From AP-15 sp963703745 (GTDB taxonomy: Bacteria > Pseudomonadota > Alphaproteobacteria > ATCC43930 > CGMCC-115725), in assembly GCA_963703745.1 (NCBI GenBank), contig CAVPFL010000004.1, forward strand, positions 1,612,001 to 1,676,000: a stretch of 64,000 bases of DNA, read 5' to 3'. Positions 41,231-49,538 of the stretch are shown piece by piece. A model generated the notes under the pieces. The model saw nothing but the letters and a program-made list of their open reading frames with translations. It was not told where the DNA came from and made no database searches. How positions within the stretch are numbered: the stretch's first letter is position 1; each line of letters starts with the position of its first letter. The position numbers were made by a program, and so were the translations under genes.

Positions 41231-42973
41231 TCAGAGGCTGAAGACGAACAGCATGGAGGTGTTCTGCATGTCCTTCAGCGCGGGCGTCTTGTTCAGCAGG
41301 TCCCGGGTCTGCGCGTTGCCGCCGATCAGCACGGCCACATATTGCTTGCCGTTGACCGCGTAGGTCATCGGGGGTGCCGAGCTGAAAGAGCCGGTGTTGA
41401 AGCTCCACAGCGGCTTCAAGGTCTGATCATCGAGGGCGTAGACCGTTCCGTCGGTGGTGGTCGTGAACACGAGGCCGCCCGCCGTCGTCGTGACACCGGA
41501 GGCGACGCCGTGATCCGTCAGCTGCTGGGCGACCTTCTTGCCGGTCGACGGATCCATCGCAGTCACGCTTCCCTTGACGTCCTCCGCATTGGCGAACTTG
41601 CCTCCCAGCCAAAAGTCGCCGCTGTTGTCGTTGAGCGGATCGACGGTGACGAACGAGCAGGCCTCGAGGCCGCCACCATAGGACAAGTGGGTGCGGAGAC
41701 TATAAGAGGTCGGAAAGTAGTTCACACCGCCTTGGATATTCGGGCAGCCCTGCAGCCTGTTTTGTTCGCGCCGCGACGCTTTGCCGATCTTGTAGGTCTG
41801 CAGAGCTTTGCTTGGATCGTATTCGATCGGTTTGCCGGTCTTGGGATCGATGCCGTCCGTCCAGTTGATCTTCTGGGCGTATTGTGCGGCTGAGATGAAC
41901 TGCCCGTTGTTGCGGTCCAAGGTGTAGAAGAAGCCGTTGCGACCGAAATGCGCAATGATCTTGCGATCCTCGCCGTTCACCTTGGTATCGATCAGCTGAT
42001 TGATCCCGACCTCGTCATAATCGAGGAAATCGCCGGGTGTGTACTGGAAGTACCATACCTTCTTTCCGGTGGCAACGTCTAAACCGAGCGTCGAGTCGGT
42101 GAACAGATTGTCGCCCGGGCGATATTCCGGATCGAACATCGGAACCGGCTGGCCGGTGCCCCAGATTGTCAGCTTGGTCGTCGGATCATATGAGCCGGTG
42201 ACCCAGAAGGACCCGCCGCCATGCTCCCAGGCATTGGTGTCGCCTTTCCAGGTCTCGCTGCCGGGTTCGCCGGGGGCCGGAACAGAGTAGGTCCGCCAGA
42301 GCAGCTCGCCTGTATCCGCGTTCAGCGCATCGATATGGGCCCGCGCACCTTGGTCGCCGCCGCTGCCGCCGACGATAAGCTTATCGTCGATGACGAGCGG
42401 AGCCGACGTCAACGTGCAGTGGGTGCGCTTGGGATCGTCGAATTGGACCGTCTTGACGAGTTCGCCGGTGTCGGCCTTGGTCCAGAGGACTTTGCAATCG
42501 GCCGTGACAGAAATAACAAAGTTCTTGTACAGGGTGACGCCGCGGTTCGTGGCGACCATGAAGTCGGCTTTGTTGGTACCCGGATCCATGACCCAGGCGA
42601 TCCGGGCCTTGGCCGGTTCCTTGACGTTTATCCTGTAGACTGCGCCGAAGCCGTCGACGACGTACATGGAGCCATCGTCAACGAGAGGCGTGCTCTGATG
42701 GCCGCCCAAAGGGACTTTGCCCAAGCCTTCAACGCCGCCAAGCGCGACCGTGAAAGCGACATGAAGATCCTTGACGTTGTTCTTGTTGATCTGGTCGAGC
42801 TCGGAATAACGATGCGCAGCGTAGTCTTTGTTGACCATCAGCCAGTTCTGCGGCTCCTTATCGGCGGCCAAGAGCCGCGGCGTCGTGACGTCTCCGGCCA
42901 TCGCCAACAGCGATGTCGAAGCGAGCATGGTTGACGCCAGAAGTCCGATGCGGAAGATCGAGCGGTCTTTCAT
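41231..42973 (-). CDS. PQQ-dependent dehydrogenase with altered metal site (Asp/Gln variant), module B
   Basis: A 580-residue periplasmic quinoprotein, signal peptide to about LLAMAGD (27). Paralogue of the enzyme at 28989 (shared YRPGDNLFTDSTL, FGRNGFFYTLDRNNGQF). Catalytic D318 and extra D320 (FLDYDEV) fit the lanthanide signature, but the Glu ligand is D207 (SGGDQG) and the Asn ligand is Q275 (WGTGQPVPMF). No vicinal cysteines (ATNRGVTLY). Acceptor is probably the cytochrome c encoded convergently at 40606. Substrate unknown. Confidence 0.88.
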   Translation of the reverse strand: MKDRSIFRIGLLASTMLASTSLLAMAGDVTTPRLLAADKEPQNWLMVNKDYAAHRYSELDQINKNNVKDLHVAFTVALGGVEGLGKVPLGGHQSTPLVDDGSMYVVDGFGAVYRINVKEPAKARIAWVMDPGTNKADFMVATNRGVTLYKNFVISVTADCKVLWTKADTGELVKTVQFDDPKRTHCTLTSAPLVIDDKLIVGGSGGDQGARAHIDALNADTGELLWRTYSVPAPGEPGSETWKGDTNAWEHGGGSFWVTGSYDPTTKLTIWGTGQPVPMFDPEYRPGDNLFTDSTLGLDVATGKKVWYFQYTPGDFLDYDEVGINQLIDTKVNGEDRKIIAHFGRNGFFYTLDRNNGQFISAAQYAQKINWTDGIDPKTGKPIEYDPSKALQTYKIGKASRREQNRLQGCPNIQGGVNYFPTSYSLRTHLSYGGGLEACSFVTVDPLNDNSGDFWLGGKFANAEDVKGSVTAMDPSTGKKVAQQLTDHGVASGVTTTAGGLVFTTTTDGTVYALDDQTLKPLWSFNTGSFSSAPPMTYAVNGKQYVAVLIGGNAQTRDLLNKTPALKDMQNTSMLFVFSL

Positions 42974-43310
42974 GGTTCCTCCTCATCACCTTTCTAAGGC
43001 GATTGGCTCTAATTTAATCGGTGCGGGTGTCGCGATCGAACGCCTGGTCTGACCCCCGAAACATTTCAACAGCCTGCATCCCGGCTGGCAGATCGAGACC
43101 GCGAGGCGATGCCCTATCCCCAATACGGTAAAAACGGTAACATCGTTCTCGCCGCACTTCAACATTCTGTGACTTTCGCGGCGTCGTACAATGACCGCCT
43201 TGAGCATGGCGCAGATCAAAGGGCGGCGCAGATCAAAGCGTGACGCAAACGCATCCTGGACGTGGCGAAGCGGCTATCTTTGGCGGCTCACCGGGTCTGA
43301 GCGCGAGCAG
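42974..43310. other. Gap without recognisable gene, probable promoter region
   Basis: About 340 bases upstream of the variant PQQ dehydrogenase and downstream of the ThuA-like gene. No credible ORF. It contains a short direct repeat GGCGCAGATCAAAG (two copies at about 43206-43237, 17 bases apart in register) that could be a regulator site. Lower GC than the flanking genes. Confidence 0.35.
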
Positions 43311-44081
43311 TCAGCGAGCACAGTCGGCAGCAACACCTGCAGCACTCTCGATGCCGCCCAGCAGGTGAAGTCGAAATAGCGGCTCGGCATAGCTTTCCGA
43401 GGTGTGGCCCATCGCCGTGTACCAGCTGCGGCCGCCGTCGATCTGCTGACACCACGCAATTGGGTGGTCGGCGCCCATTTTGCCGCCGGAATAAGTCGTT
43501 TCATCGACCGTCGCCAGGATGTGGGCGGCGCCGCGCGGGTTGCTGCGGAAATTGTACCATTCGTCAGTGCGCTCCCAGGCCGCCGGCAAGCCTTTCGTCG
43601 AAGGATGGCTAGCATCCTCGATGCGGACCGTCGCACGCTGGATCACGGGGTGGCTGGCGAAATAGGCGCCGACGAGCCGCCCGTACCAGGCCCACTGATA
43701 CTCGGTGTCGCTTGCCGAGTGGATACCAACAAACCCGCCTCCCGATCGGATGTAGCGCTCAAAGGCGGCCTTCTGGCCGGGGTCGAGGATGTCTCCGGTC
43801 GTACATAGGAAGACGACCACCTTGTAGCGAGCCAGCTCCGTGTCGGTGAAGCGCGCGGCATCCTCGGTGCTGTCGACGGCAAAACCGTGGTCGGCCCCGA
43901 GCGCCATGACGGCGGCGATCCCGTGCGGGATGGAGTCGTGGCGAAAAGCGCTCGTCTTCGAGAACACGAGCACGGCGAACCGGGGCTGCGCGCGCTGCGC
44001 CTCCGCACGGTGGATCGAGGACCCGGCGAGTACCGCACACACTATTACCAGCAAACCAACGCGCCGTTTCACCGAGCTCAT
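43311..44081 (-). CDS. Secreted ThuA-like domain protein
   Basis: A 256-residue protein with signal peptide (SSIHRAEAQ) and a ThuA/glutamine-amidotransferase-like domain: AVLVFSKTSAFRHDSIPHG at the start, GGGFVGIHSASDTEYQW in the middle and ADHPIAWCQQIDGGRSWYTAMGH near the end, all typical of the family. ThuA proteins take part in trehalose and other sugar utilisation, with poorly defined chemistry. The ATG at 44081 is chosen because the longer frame starts inside the divergent pqqA. It shares its upstream region with pqqA. Confidence 0.82.
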   Translation of the reverse strand: MSSVKRRVGLLVIVCAVLAGSSIHRAEAQRAQPRFAVLVFSKTSAFRHDSIPHGIAAVMALGADHGFAVDSTEDAARFTDTELARYKVVVFLCTTGDILDPGQKAAFERYIRSGGGFVGIHSASDTEYQWAWYGRLVGAYFASHPVIQRATVRIEDASHPSTKGLPAAWERTDEWYNFRSNPRGAAHILATVDETTYSGGKMGADHPIAWCQQIDGGRSWYTAMGHTSESYAEPLFRLHLLGGIESAAGVAADCAR

Positions 44082-44100
44082 CGGCCGCCACGGCTGCGAG

Positions 44101-44129
44101 TTGACACGGTTCCGCCGCGGGCATACCTT
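44101..44129 (+). promoter_or_regulatory. Predicted promoter of the pqqABCDE operon
   Basis: TTGACA at 44101-44106, a 17-base spacer and TACCTT at 44124-44129, 63 bases from -35 to the pqqA ATG. The solitary pqqA has the same -35 at the same distance. The site lies between the divergent ThuA-like and pqqA genes. Confidence 0.45.
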
Positions 44130-44163
44130 GGCGCGCGCAAAAACAGAGGCGAAGGAAATGGCC

Positions 44164-44244
44164 ATGAAGTGGAAGACTCCTGTCATTATCGAAATCGCCG
44201 TCGGGCTAGAGATCAACGCCTACGCCTGCGCCGAGGTCAAATAA
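44164..44244 (+). CDS. pqqA: PQQ precursor peptide PqqA (operon copy)
   Basis: A 26-residue peptide with E16 and Y20 in the required E-x-x-x-Y spacing, ending ACAEVK. An AAGGAAA ribosome site lies upstream; a second in-frame ATG two codons earlier would give MAMKWK. It leads the pqqBCDE genes, 45 bases before pqqB. Protein sequence is identical to the solitary copy except the last residue, while DNA differs at many third positions, so the duplication is old or under strong protein-level selection. Confidence 0.95.
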   Translation: MKWKTPVIIEIAVGLEINAYACAEVK

Positions 44245-44262
44245 GCTTTTTCGAACTGTTGA

Positions 44263-44279
44263 CGCCGGCGGATCCGGCG
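44263..44279 (+). other. Small hairpin between pqqA and pqqB
   Basis: CGCCGG-CGGAT-CCGGCG, a 6-bp stem with 5-base loop in the 45-base pqqA-pqqB gap. It could set the higher pqqA to pqqBCDE ratio seen in other bacteria by partial termination or differential RNA stability. Confidence 0.4.
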
Positions 44280-44289
44280 AGGCAATCGG

Positions 44290-45216
44290 ATGGTTTGTGC
44301 GGTTGTCCTCGGCTCTGCCGCCGGCGGCGGTTTTCCGCAGTGGAATTCGAACGCGCCGGCCTGTCGGCGCGCGCGCCGAGGTGACGCAGCTGCGAGCGTG
44401 CGTTCGCAGGTGTCGCTTGCGGTGTCTGCGAACGACAAAGACTGGTTGGTCCTGAACGCCTCGCCCGATCTGCGCCTGCAGATCGAGGCGACGCAGTGCT
44501 TGCATCCGCGCGAAGGATTGCGGTCGTCGCCGATTACCGGGGTGGTGCTGACTGGCGGCGATGTCGACGCGATCGCCGGCCTGTTGCACTTGCGCGAGCG
44601 GCACCGCTTCGACGTCTACGCTCCCACACGGGTTCTCGCGATCATCGCTGCAAACCCGATTTTCGACGTACTAGCGCCGGATCTTGTGCGACGCGTCGAA
44701 CTGCCGCTGGAGGAGCGGATAGAGCTGGCCGGAGCGCCGGACGCCTCAGGCTTGGCCGTCGTCGCATTCGCCGTACCCGGCAAGGTGCCCCTCTACCTCG
44801 AACCGTCCGGGCAGGATCCGGGAGTGAGCGAAGAGGGCGATGCAGTCGGGCTCGAAATCATCGAGACTGCGACCGGGAAGTCCTTCTTCTTCGTGCCCGG
44901 CTGCGCGGCGATGACCGAGCAGCTGCGTACGCGCCTCGCCGGCAGCCCGCTCGTCTTCTTCGACGGGACTTTATGGCGCGACGACGAAATGATCCAGCTC
45001 GGGGTCGGCAGCAAGACCGGCAAGCGCATGGGGCATATGAGCATGAGCGGCGAGGACGGCACCATCGCCGCCTTTGCTGATCTCGGCGTCGGCCGCCGGA
45101 TCTTTTTACACATCAACAACTCGAACCCGGTTCTACTCGACGACTCGCCGGAGCGGCACATCGCAAACGCGGCGGGCTGGGAAATTGCCTATGACGGCAT
45201 GGAGGTGACGCTGTGA
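44290..45216 (+). CDS. pqqB: PqqB, PQQ biosynthesis metallo-beta-lactamase-fold hydroxylase
   Basis: A 308-residue cytosolic protein, normal length. The start MVCAVVLGSAAGGGFPQWN matches the family N-terminus. PqqB acts on the cross-linked Glu-Tyr dipeptide freed from PqqA, hydroxylating the tyrosine part in an iron-dependent step. The metallo-beta-lactamase fold is recognisable (GVVLTGGDVDAIAGLLHLRE, MGHMSMSGEDG, FLHINNSNPVL). The stop overlaps the pqqC start (GTGA). Confidence 0.93.
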   Translation: MVCAVVLGSAAGGGFPQWNSNAPACRRARRGDAAASVRSQVSLAVSANDKDWLVLNASPDLRLQIEATQCLHPREGLRSSPITGVVLTGGDVDAIAGLLHLRERHRFDVYAPTRVLAIIAANPIFDVLAPDLVRRVELPLEERIELAGAPDASGLAVVAFAVPGKVPLYLEPSGQDPGVSEEGDAVGLEIIETATGKSFFFVPGCAAMTEQLRTRLAGSPLVFFDGTLWRDDEMIQLGVGSKTGKRMGHMSMSGEDGTIAAFADLGVGRRIFLHINNSNPVLLDDSPERHIANAAGWEIAYDGMEVTL

Positions 45217-45956
45217 CCGGATCGCTGCTCTCTCCCGAGGGGCTAGAAACCCAGTTACGCGCAATCGGTGCCGAGCGCTACCACGACCGCCATCCCTTTC
45301 ATCACCTGATGCGCGACGGCAAGCTCGACCGCGGCCAGATCCAGGCCTGGGCGCTCAATCGCTACTACTACCAGGCGCGCATTCCCGCGAAAGACGCCTA
45401 TCTGGTCGCCCGGCTGCCGACCCCGGCGCTGCGACGCGAGTGGCGCCGGCGAATCCTCGATCATGACGGTGAAGACGAGAATACCGGCGGGATCTCCCGT
45501 TGGCTCAGGCTGACCGACGGTCTCGGCCTCGATCGAGCCTACGTAATCTCGACCGCCGGGTTACTGCCGGCCACCCGTTTTGCGGTAGACGCCTACGTTA
45601 ATTTTGTACGCGACCGGTCCCTGCTGGAGGCGGTGGCCTCGTGCCTGACCGAGATGTTCTCAACGCAAATCATCGCCGAACGGGTCGAGGGCATGCTGCG
45701 CAACTACGACTTCGTCAGCCGCGACACTCTTGCCTATTTCACACCGCGACTGACCCAGGCACCGACCGATGTCGCCTTCGCCCTCGGCTATGTCAAAGAG
45801 CATGCCGATACTCCGGAGAAGCAGGCGCTCGTGCTCGATACGTTGCGCTTCAAATGCGACGTCCTTTGGACACAGCTCGACGCGCTCCATTTCGCCTACG
45901 TCGAGCCGCGTCTTATTCCACCCGGCGCCTTCGTCCCGGATAAAGCGCAACGATGA
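45213..45956 (+). CDS. pqqC: PqqC, pyrroloquinoline-quinone synthase
   Basis: A 247-residue all-helical oxidase that performs the last step of PQQ synthesis, a ring closure and eight-electron oxidation by O2 without metal. Family landmarks: YHDRHPFHHLMRDGKL, WALNRYYYQARIPAKDA, ILDHDGEDENTGGISRWL and LTEMFSTQIIAERV. GTG start within a 4-base overlap with pqqB; ATGA overlap with pqqD. Confidence 0.95.
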   Translation: MTGSLLSPEGLETQLRAIGAERYHDRHPFHHLMRDGKLDRGQIQAWALNRYYYQARIPAKDAYLVARLPTPALRREWRRRILDHDGEDENTGGISRWLRLTDGLGLDRAYVISTAGLLPATRFAVDAYVNFVRDRSLLEAVASCLTEMFSTQIIAERVEGMLRNYDFVSRDTLAYFTPRLTQAPTDVAFALGYVKEHADTPEKQALVLDTLRFKCDVLWTQLDALHFAYVEPRLIPPGAFVPDKAQR

Positions 45957-46243
45957 CGGCTTCGGCATCATCGATCGAAGGCAGCGCCGTCTTCGATTTT
46001 GCGCCACATGTGCGTTTTCGCTTCGACGAGCGTCGGAAAGCCTGGATCGTGCTTGCGCCGGAACGGCTGTTGCTGCCGGACGAGCAGGCGGTCGCGATCC
46101 TGAGCTTGATTGACGGCAAACGCGACGTCGATGCAATCATCGACGAACTCGCTGGCCAGTACGACGCGCCGCGCGCAGTCATCGCGGGCGACGTGCTGCC
46201 GATGCTGCAGGATCTTGTCGACAAGAAAGTATTGCGGCAGTGA
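45953..46243 (+). CDS. pqqD: PqqD, peptide chaperone for PqqA
   Basis: A 96-residue RiPP-recognition protein that binds PqqA and presents it to PqqE. The winged-helix core is clear (FDERRKAWIVLAPERLLLPD, AVAILSLIDGKRDVDAIID, YDAPRAVIAGDVLPML). Start ATG overlaps pqqC stop; stop overlaps the pqqE start GTG, the same 4-base pattern throughout this operon. Confidence 0.93.
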   Translation: MTASASSIEGSAVFDFAPHVRFRFDERRKAWIVLAPERLLLPDEQAVAILSLIDGKRDVDAIIDELAGQYDAPRAVIAGDVLPMLQDLVDKKVLRQ

Positions 46244-47362
46244 CGCTAGCCGAGCCACCGCTGGCACTCTTGGCAGAACTGACGCATCGCTGCCCATTGC
46301 GCTGTCCCTATTGCTCGAACCCGCTGGAGCTCGCACGCGCCAGCGCCGAGCTAGATACAGCGAGCTGGAGCCGCGTGTTCGACGAAGCGGCCGCACTCGG
46401 TGTCCTTCAGGTCCATTTCTCCGGCGGCGAGCCGCTGGTGCGGCGTGATCTCGTCGAACTCGTCGCCAATGCCGCCAGGTCTGGTCTCTACGTCAACCTG
46501 ATCACGTCCGGCATCCGGCTCGACGCCGACCGTCTGGCCCGGCTGGTCGAGGCGGGGCTCGAACACGTCCAGCTCAGCCTGCAGGATTCCGATCCCGCCT
46601 CAGGCGATCGGTTCGCCGGTCTCGTCGGCGCGCAACAGGCAAAGCATCGGGTCGCGCGCCTGGTGCGCGAGGCAGGGCTGCCGCTGACCGTCAACGCGGT
46701 CGTGCATCGGCAGAATCTGGAACATCTCGAAGACATTATTGATCTCGCCGTGATGCTTGGCGCCGACCGGCTCGAGGTTGCCCACGTGCAATATTATGGC
46801 TGGGCACTGGCGAACCGGGCGGCACTTCTGCCGAGCCGGCACCAGCTCGACAACGCGACCGCGACGGTCGACGCCGCGCGTACCCGCCTCGACGGCCAGC
46901 TGGTCATCGACTACGTCCCGCCGGATTATCATGCGCATCGTCCTAAGGCTTGCATGGGCGGCTGGGGCCGACGTTTTTTGAACATCACTCCGTCGGGCAA
47001 AGTGCTGCCGTGCCATGCCGCCGAGACCCTGCCGGGTCTAGATTTTCCGACCGTGGGCGAGGCCAGCCTCGCGGAAATCTGGTACAACTCGGCGGCCTTC
47101 GCGCGATTCCGCGGCACGGCGTGGATGCCCGAACCCTGCCGCTCCTGCGAGCGGCGCGAGATCGACTGGGGCGGTTGCCGCTGCCAGGCCTTCGCGCTGA
47201 CCGGTGACCCTGCGCGCACCGACCCTGCCTGCGCACTGTCCGCCGATCACTCGTTGCTCGCCGACGCGCGCCGCGAGGCCGAACGAAGTCGCACCCGAGT
47301 TCGTCTATCGCCAGATTTCCAACTCTGCACCGCCGCGCCCACTCGTGCTGCGATCCCAGTGA
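46240..47362 (+). CDS. pqqE: PqqE, radical SAM PqqA cross-linking enzyme (C-terminus apparently frameshifted)
   Basis: Radical SAM/SPASM enzyme that joins Glu and Tyr of PqqA. The SAM cluster is C18-x3-C22-x2-C25 (CPLRCPYC); auxiliary-cluster cysteines follow (KACMGGWG, LPCHAAE, CRSCERREIDWGGCRCQAF). As sequenced, the frame does not stop but runs on to 48291 through the next gene. However, from about 47282 the +1 frame reads NEVAPEFVYRQISNS and ends at TGA 47360-47362, a normal-looking PqqE end that overlaps the next gene's GTG by four bases. One extra base in the GC-rich stretch around 47260-47281 explains this. The true protein would be about 373 residues. Confidence 0.88.
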
Positions 47363-48291
47363 ACATCTTCCGGCCGGCGTTTGCCGTCGCTGCAGTGTTC
47401 GTCCTTCTTTGGCCGGCGCCCGATCGCAGCGAAACTGCTCGGTTGGCGGTCAGCGAAATCGCCGCGGGGGTCTTTGTCCACAACGGGGTGCATGAGGAGG
47501 CCACTCCGGCGAATGATGACGCAATTGCTAATATCGGCTTCATTGTCGGAGACGACGCCGTGGCGGTGATTGATCCTGGCGGCAGCGCTAGGGAGGGTCG
47601 CGAGTTGCGCACCACGATCCGGGCGCTCACCGATCGGCCGATCCGATATGTGATCCTGACCCACGTCCATCCCGACCACATCTTCGGTGCCGCAGCTTTC
47701 GGCGACGACCATCCCGATTTTGTCGGGCATGTCAAATTGCCGGGCGCCCTCGCACAGCGCGGCGACTATTACCTGCGGCGAATTCGCGAGACTCTCGGCA
47801 GTGAGGCGGAGGGCAGCGAGGTGGTGGCGCCGACCATCCTCGTTTCCGCCAGGCTCGATCTCGATCTGGGCGGACGGCGTCTGGTGGTGCGCGCTCACGG
47901 TCCGGCACATACCGACAACGACCTGACGATCTTCGACGAAAAGACGCGAACGTTCTGGCTCGCAGATCTGCTGTTTGTCGACCGCATCCCGGTCATCGAT
48001 GGCAGCCTGGTCGGCTGGCTCAGGCAACTCGACGAGATAACCGCCATACCGGCAGACCGAGCCGTTCCAGGGCATGGTCCGGTAACCGTGCCCTGGCCGG
48101 CAGGCGCAGACTCGGAGCGACGCTATCTCGAAGCCGTCGCGCGGGATACCCGCGAAGCTATCAAGGCCGGGGTAGGCATTGCCGATGCCTACCGGCAGGT
48201 CGCAAACTCGGAGCGCGGGCATTGGTTGCTCTTCGACGAGTATCACCCGCGCAACGTAACGGCGAGCTACAAGGAACTCGAATGGGAGTAA
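47359..48291 (+). CDS. Quinoprotein relay system zinc metallohydrolase (metallo-beta-lactamase fold)
   Basis: A 310-residue exported metallohydrolase. GTG 47359 opens a signal peptide (NIFRPAFAVAAVFVLLWPAP) that in the literal sequence lies in the middle of an apparent PqqE fusion, which argues against a real fusion. Zinc ligands: HVHPDH (T-H-x-H-x-D-H motif), a later GPAHTDNDL histidine and VPGHGPV. This SoxH-like family occurs next to PQQ dehydrogenases and SoxYZ-like proteins; its chemistry is not established. It is followed at once by the SoxYZ-like gene. Confidence 0.85.
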   Translation: MNIFRPAFAVAAVFVLLWPAPDRSETARLAVSEIAAGVFVHNGVHEEATPANDDAIANIGFIVGDDAVAVIDPGGSAREGRELRTTIRALTDRPIRYVILTHVHPDHIFGAAAFGDDHPDFVGHVKLPGALAQRGDYYLRRIRETLGSEAEGSEVVAPTILVSARLDLDLGGRRLVVRAHGPAHTDNDLTIFDEKTRTFWLADLLFVDRIPVIDGSLVGWLRQLDEITAIPADRAVPGHGPVTVPWPAGADSERRYLEAVARDTREAIKAGVGIADAYRQVANSERGHWLLFDEYHPRNVTASYKELEWE

Positions 48292-48299
48292 CCTCAGCC

Positions 48300-49121
48300 A
48301 TGCTTGGTCGAGTTGCTTTATCCTTCCTGTTGCTCGGTTTTGGGCTACCGGGATTCGCCCGCGCAGAGCAGACCGAGGCGGAACGTACGGCCCGCTGGTC
48401 CGATCTGCGGCATGCGATCTTTGGCGATCGGGCAGTCGAGGATGCTGGCGACAGCGTCGCGATCGATGCCCCGGCACGCGCCGAGGACGCCGCAATTGTG
48501 CCGGTGGCGATCCGCGTCGCGGCACCGTTGGCTCCCGAAATCCGCGGCTTGTATCTGATCATCGATAACAATCCGTCGCCGCTCGCGGCGCACTTCATGC
48601 TCGGGCCGATCGCGAACGCACAAGAAACCGCGACCCGGGTCCGCATCGACGATTACACCTACCTCCATGCCGTCGCCGAAACAGCGGACGGACGCCTCTA
48701 CGCAACCGCACGGTTCATCAAGGCATCCGGCGGTTGCTCAGCGCCGGCGAGCAAGGACCAGGCCCTCGCTCTCGAGCGCCTAGGCAAGATGAAATTGAGC
48801 CTTGCCGACCGTGCGAGGCCGAATGAACCACTCAAGGTCAAGCTGTTGATCAGCCATCCGAACAGTTCGGGCCTCCAGATGGATCCGGTGACTCGCAACT
48901 ACATCCCGGCTGATTTCATGCAGACGCTCGACGTTACCTATAACGGTCAGTCGATATTTCGGCTCGAGTCAGACATCGCCATCAGCGAGGATCCGAGCTT
49001 TAATTTCAGTGTCCGCCCGTCCGACCCTACGGGTCCGGGGGTGATCAGGGCGGAGGCGCTCGACAGCAGTCAGCGGCACTTCGATCAAAGCTGGCCGGTT
49101 CCGGCCGCCCCGCAGATGTGA
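48300..49121 (+). CDS. Quinoprotein dehydrogenase-associated SoxYZ-like carrier protein
   Basis: A 273-residue secreted protein that fuses a SoxY-like and a SoxZ-like domain. Signal peptide to GFARAEQ. The SoxY part ends in ASGGCSAPA, with the cysteine that in SoxY carries sulfur intermediates; the SoxZ part covers about 165-273 (VKLLISHPNSSGLQMDPVT). An ATG at 48282, overlapping the previous stop, is an alternative start. In quinoprotein loci this family pairs with the relay metallohydrolase, as here, suggesting a carrier-bound intermediate; the compound is unknown. Confidence 0.83.
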   Translation: MLGRVALSFLLLGFGLPGFARAEQTEAERTARWSDLRHAIFGDRAVEDAGDSVAIDAPARAEDAAIVPVAIRVAAPLAPEIRGLYLIIDNNPSPLAAHFMLGPIANAQETATRVRIDDYTYLHAVAETADGRLYATARFIKASGGCSAPASKDQALALERLGKMKLSLADRARPNEPLKVKLLISHPNSSGLQMDPVTRNYIPADFMQTLDVTYNGQSIFRLESDIAISEDPSFNFSVRPSDPTGPGVIRAEALDSSQRHFDQSWPVPAAPQM

Positions 49122-49139
49122 GCACGGCAGTGATCGCCC

Positions 49140-49538
49140 TCACCGGCACTGCAGGTTGGCCTCAGCCTGAGCACGGTGCAGCTCCTCGATGACTGCCTTG
49201 ATCTGCGGGGGATCGCGGAACAAGCCGACCCGCCCGCCGACCCCGCCGCCGGCCTGCAGGCTGAGCGCGGTCTCCGCCTGCTCGTAATGGGAATAGGGCA
49301 TCTGCGAGGCAATCGTGTCGATTGCACAGGAGCATTTCAGCAATGCCTCGCGCGTATTGCCGTTGGCCGCCATACACCCGATCACGTAATCGGCTCGGGC
49401 AGAAGTCGGGTAGTCGTTGTCTTCGGCGCAGGCGGGTCCTGCAGCCAGCGCGAGCACAAGGAGGCCGAGCGCCGAGAAATGGGAACCGTTATCCCGGCGA
49501 AGTTCGTTCCGCCGCCGTCCCATGAAAGGAATATCCAT
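49140..49538 (-). CDS. Small secreted cysteine-containing protein of unknown function
   Basis: A protein of about 132 residues with a signal peptide (LGLLVLALAAGPACAED) and a mature domain with a CMAANGNTREALLKCSC motif, ending with a C near the terminus. Composition and spacing suggest disulfide-bonded helices. I recognise it only as a conserved type found near pqq/quinoprotein genes. Start is taken as ATG 49538, though ATG 49523 is possible; the longer frame upstream overlaps the divergent small ORF and lacks a signal peptide. Convergent with the SoxYZ-like gene. Confidence 0.6.
   Translation of the reverse strand: MDIPFMGRRRNELRRDNGSHFSALGLLVLALAAGPACAEDNDYPTSARADYVIGCMAANGNTREALLKCSCAIDTIASQMPYSHYEQAETALSLQAGGGVGGRVGLFRDPPQIKAVIEELHRAQAEANLQCR

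Noticed and set aside
46240..48291. Genuine PqqE-metallohydrolase fusion enzyme
   Set aside because: An internal signal peptide, a conserved-looking PqqE end in the +1 frame and a 4-base GTGA overlap favour two genes and an indel.
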